Shown in pieces: positions 63,307 through 64,000 of a stretch of DNA of 64,000 bases. The DNA is from Dendrophyllia cribrosa (lineage: Eukaryota; Cnidaria; Anthozoa; Scleractinia; Dendrophylliidae). The notes under the pieces are model-generated. The model had not been told where the DNA came from and did not search any database. It saw only the letters and a list, made by a program, of their open reading frames with translations. The translations under genes and the position numbers were made by a program. The stretch covers positions 7,610,357-7,674,356 of the forward strand of contig JAJLRJ010000001.1 in NCBI GenBank assembly GCA_024195265.1, given 5' to 3'. Position 1 is the first letter of the stretch; each line of letters opens with the position of its first letter.

Positions 63307-63569
63307 GGTTGAGTCTAAATGCTATAGCTCAGAAGGAGTTGAGGTTGGGGTGAGCAGTTTATATAGTTAAATTTAGGCCTAAACAACCCGAGAAGCTAGG
63401 TGGTACCCTGGTACGGTAGGCTATGTAAGCCTAAGCCTAGCTGCGGTCACAGGTTTAATCCTTAGTGGGGAACTTAGATTTTCATTTTCACACTTAAAAC
63501 TTTATGACGTTATATAATTCTCAATAAGGTGTCCGAACTCCTTCTGAGCTACAGCAGTTTGACTCTACC
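63307..63569. mobile_element. MITE with 9-bp target duplication (Mutator-like size)
   Basis: Inverted ends of about 34 bp (GGTTGAGTCTAAATGC... and ...GCAGTTTGACTCTACC) share the segment AGCTCAGAAGGAGTT and its complement. TTCTTGTAG is present directly outside both ends (63298-63306, 63570-63578). Nine-base duplications are typical of Mutator-like elements; an 8-bp hAT reading is also possible. Confidence 0.75.
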
Positions 63570-63578
63570 TTCTTGTAG

Positions 63579-64000
63579 TTGCAGCAAATAGCCGATTTTG
63601 AATAAAACCATAATATATATAGTTAGGCTTAGCCTAACAGCGGCGCCCTCTGAAGACCCTCTGAACAAGCTTAACTAAGATGAAACTTAACTAATAGGTG
63701 AAAGGTCGGAAGCACAAGAATTAAGATTAATATTGACGACCGGGCTATTTTTCAATTTTAGCAATTCTCAAAAACAGTATTACCCGACCGTCTGCACAGT
63801 ACATTTAGACCGTACAAAAGTTCACAAAAACAACTTTTTCTCCGTCTAGAATAACTATTACGACTACTGTTAAAAAATACAGTTGTTGCTTGTCAAAAAA
63901 TGCCTGAGAAACTGATTTGGAAATCAAAATTGCCAAAAATACACAAACATATTTGCATACGGCCACGCGAGTGAAGTTAGAACTATAATAAAATTCAAGT
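63579..64000. other. Intergenic, nothing recognised
   Basis: AT-rich host sequence with the short palindrome TTAGGCTTAGCCTAA near 63622. No gene was seen. Confidence 0.5.

Noticed and set aside
63400..63470. tRNA-like GGTTTAATCC box
   Set aside because: No matching acceptor or anticodon arms could be drawn; it lies inside the MITE at 63307-63569.

Overview
The window looks like a piece of an animal nuclear genome, most likely a cnidarian (coral or sea-anemone type). The reasons are an intronless rhodopsin-type GPCR, a PRRT3/4-like membrane gene, a Polinton whose gene set I associate with cnidarian genomes, LINE, Penelope and Harbinger remnants, many MITEs, and AT-rich intergenic DNA. The host group is inferred from family knowledge, not from a search.

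Region 1 (474-18511) is a nearly complete Polinton/Maverick element (adintovirus-like, about 18.0 kb). It has AG...CT ends, a GCGAA direct repeat on both sides and about 190-bp terminal inverted repeats. Each terminus is itself a 122-bp imperfect palindrome. It encodes a YqaJ-type nuclease, a possible VLTF3-like zinc protein, a pair of related structural-type proteins, a large tail-anchored protein, a coiled-coil membrane protein, major capsid protein, packaging ATPase, several small membrane proteins, a DDE integrase and protein-primed family B DNA polymerase. Most gene starts lie 1-25 bp after a TATATAC-type box, many with a CCAC tail. ORFs that look like later parts of genes lack the box, so they are read here as fragments of single genes broken by an in-frame stop or a one-base shift. 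The integrase is the only large core gene with no visible lesion. I could not recognise an adenain-like protease.

Region 2 (about 18864-31555) is a very large 15-bp minisatellite with a GATC core in nearly every unit. Its orientation switches at 20640/20641. It is punctuated by recurring spacer sequences. All frames tend to be open because the unit is a multiple of three, so the many ORFs here are treated as by-products.

Region 3 (31556-36685) holds a duplicated array flank, a 677-bp Harbinger-type element retaining a Myb/SANT-like gene, foldback elements, a 212-bp tandem duplication and a TTAA-flanked MITE.

Region 4 (about 36702-54650) is a GPCR locus. The roughly 1.3-kb segment upstream of an intact GPCR gene (49230-50192) occurs three times. 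The first two copies are each followed by a 5'-truncated L1/Tx1-like LINE, giving a 5.3-kb tandem unit. The third copy carries a clean 472-bp MITE insertion. A fourth, diverged copy lies downstream and leads into a broken GPCR 5' fragment at 54529.

Region 5 (54650-64000) contains LINE and Penelope remnants (GIY-YIG domain and a hammerhead-like motif), a TA-flanked MITE, the PRRT3/4-like gene (61544-62956) and a MITE with a 9-bp target duplication. No tRNA, rRNA or CRISPR array was seen.
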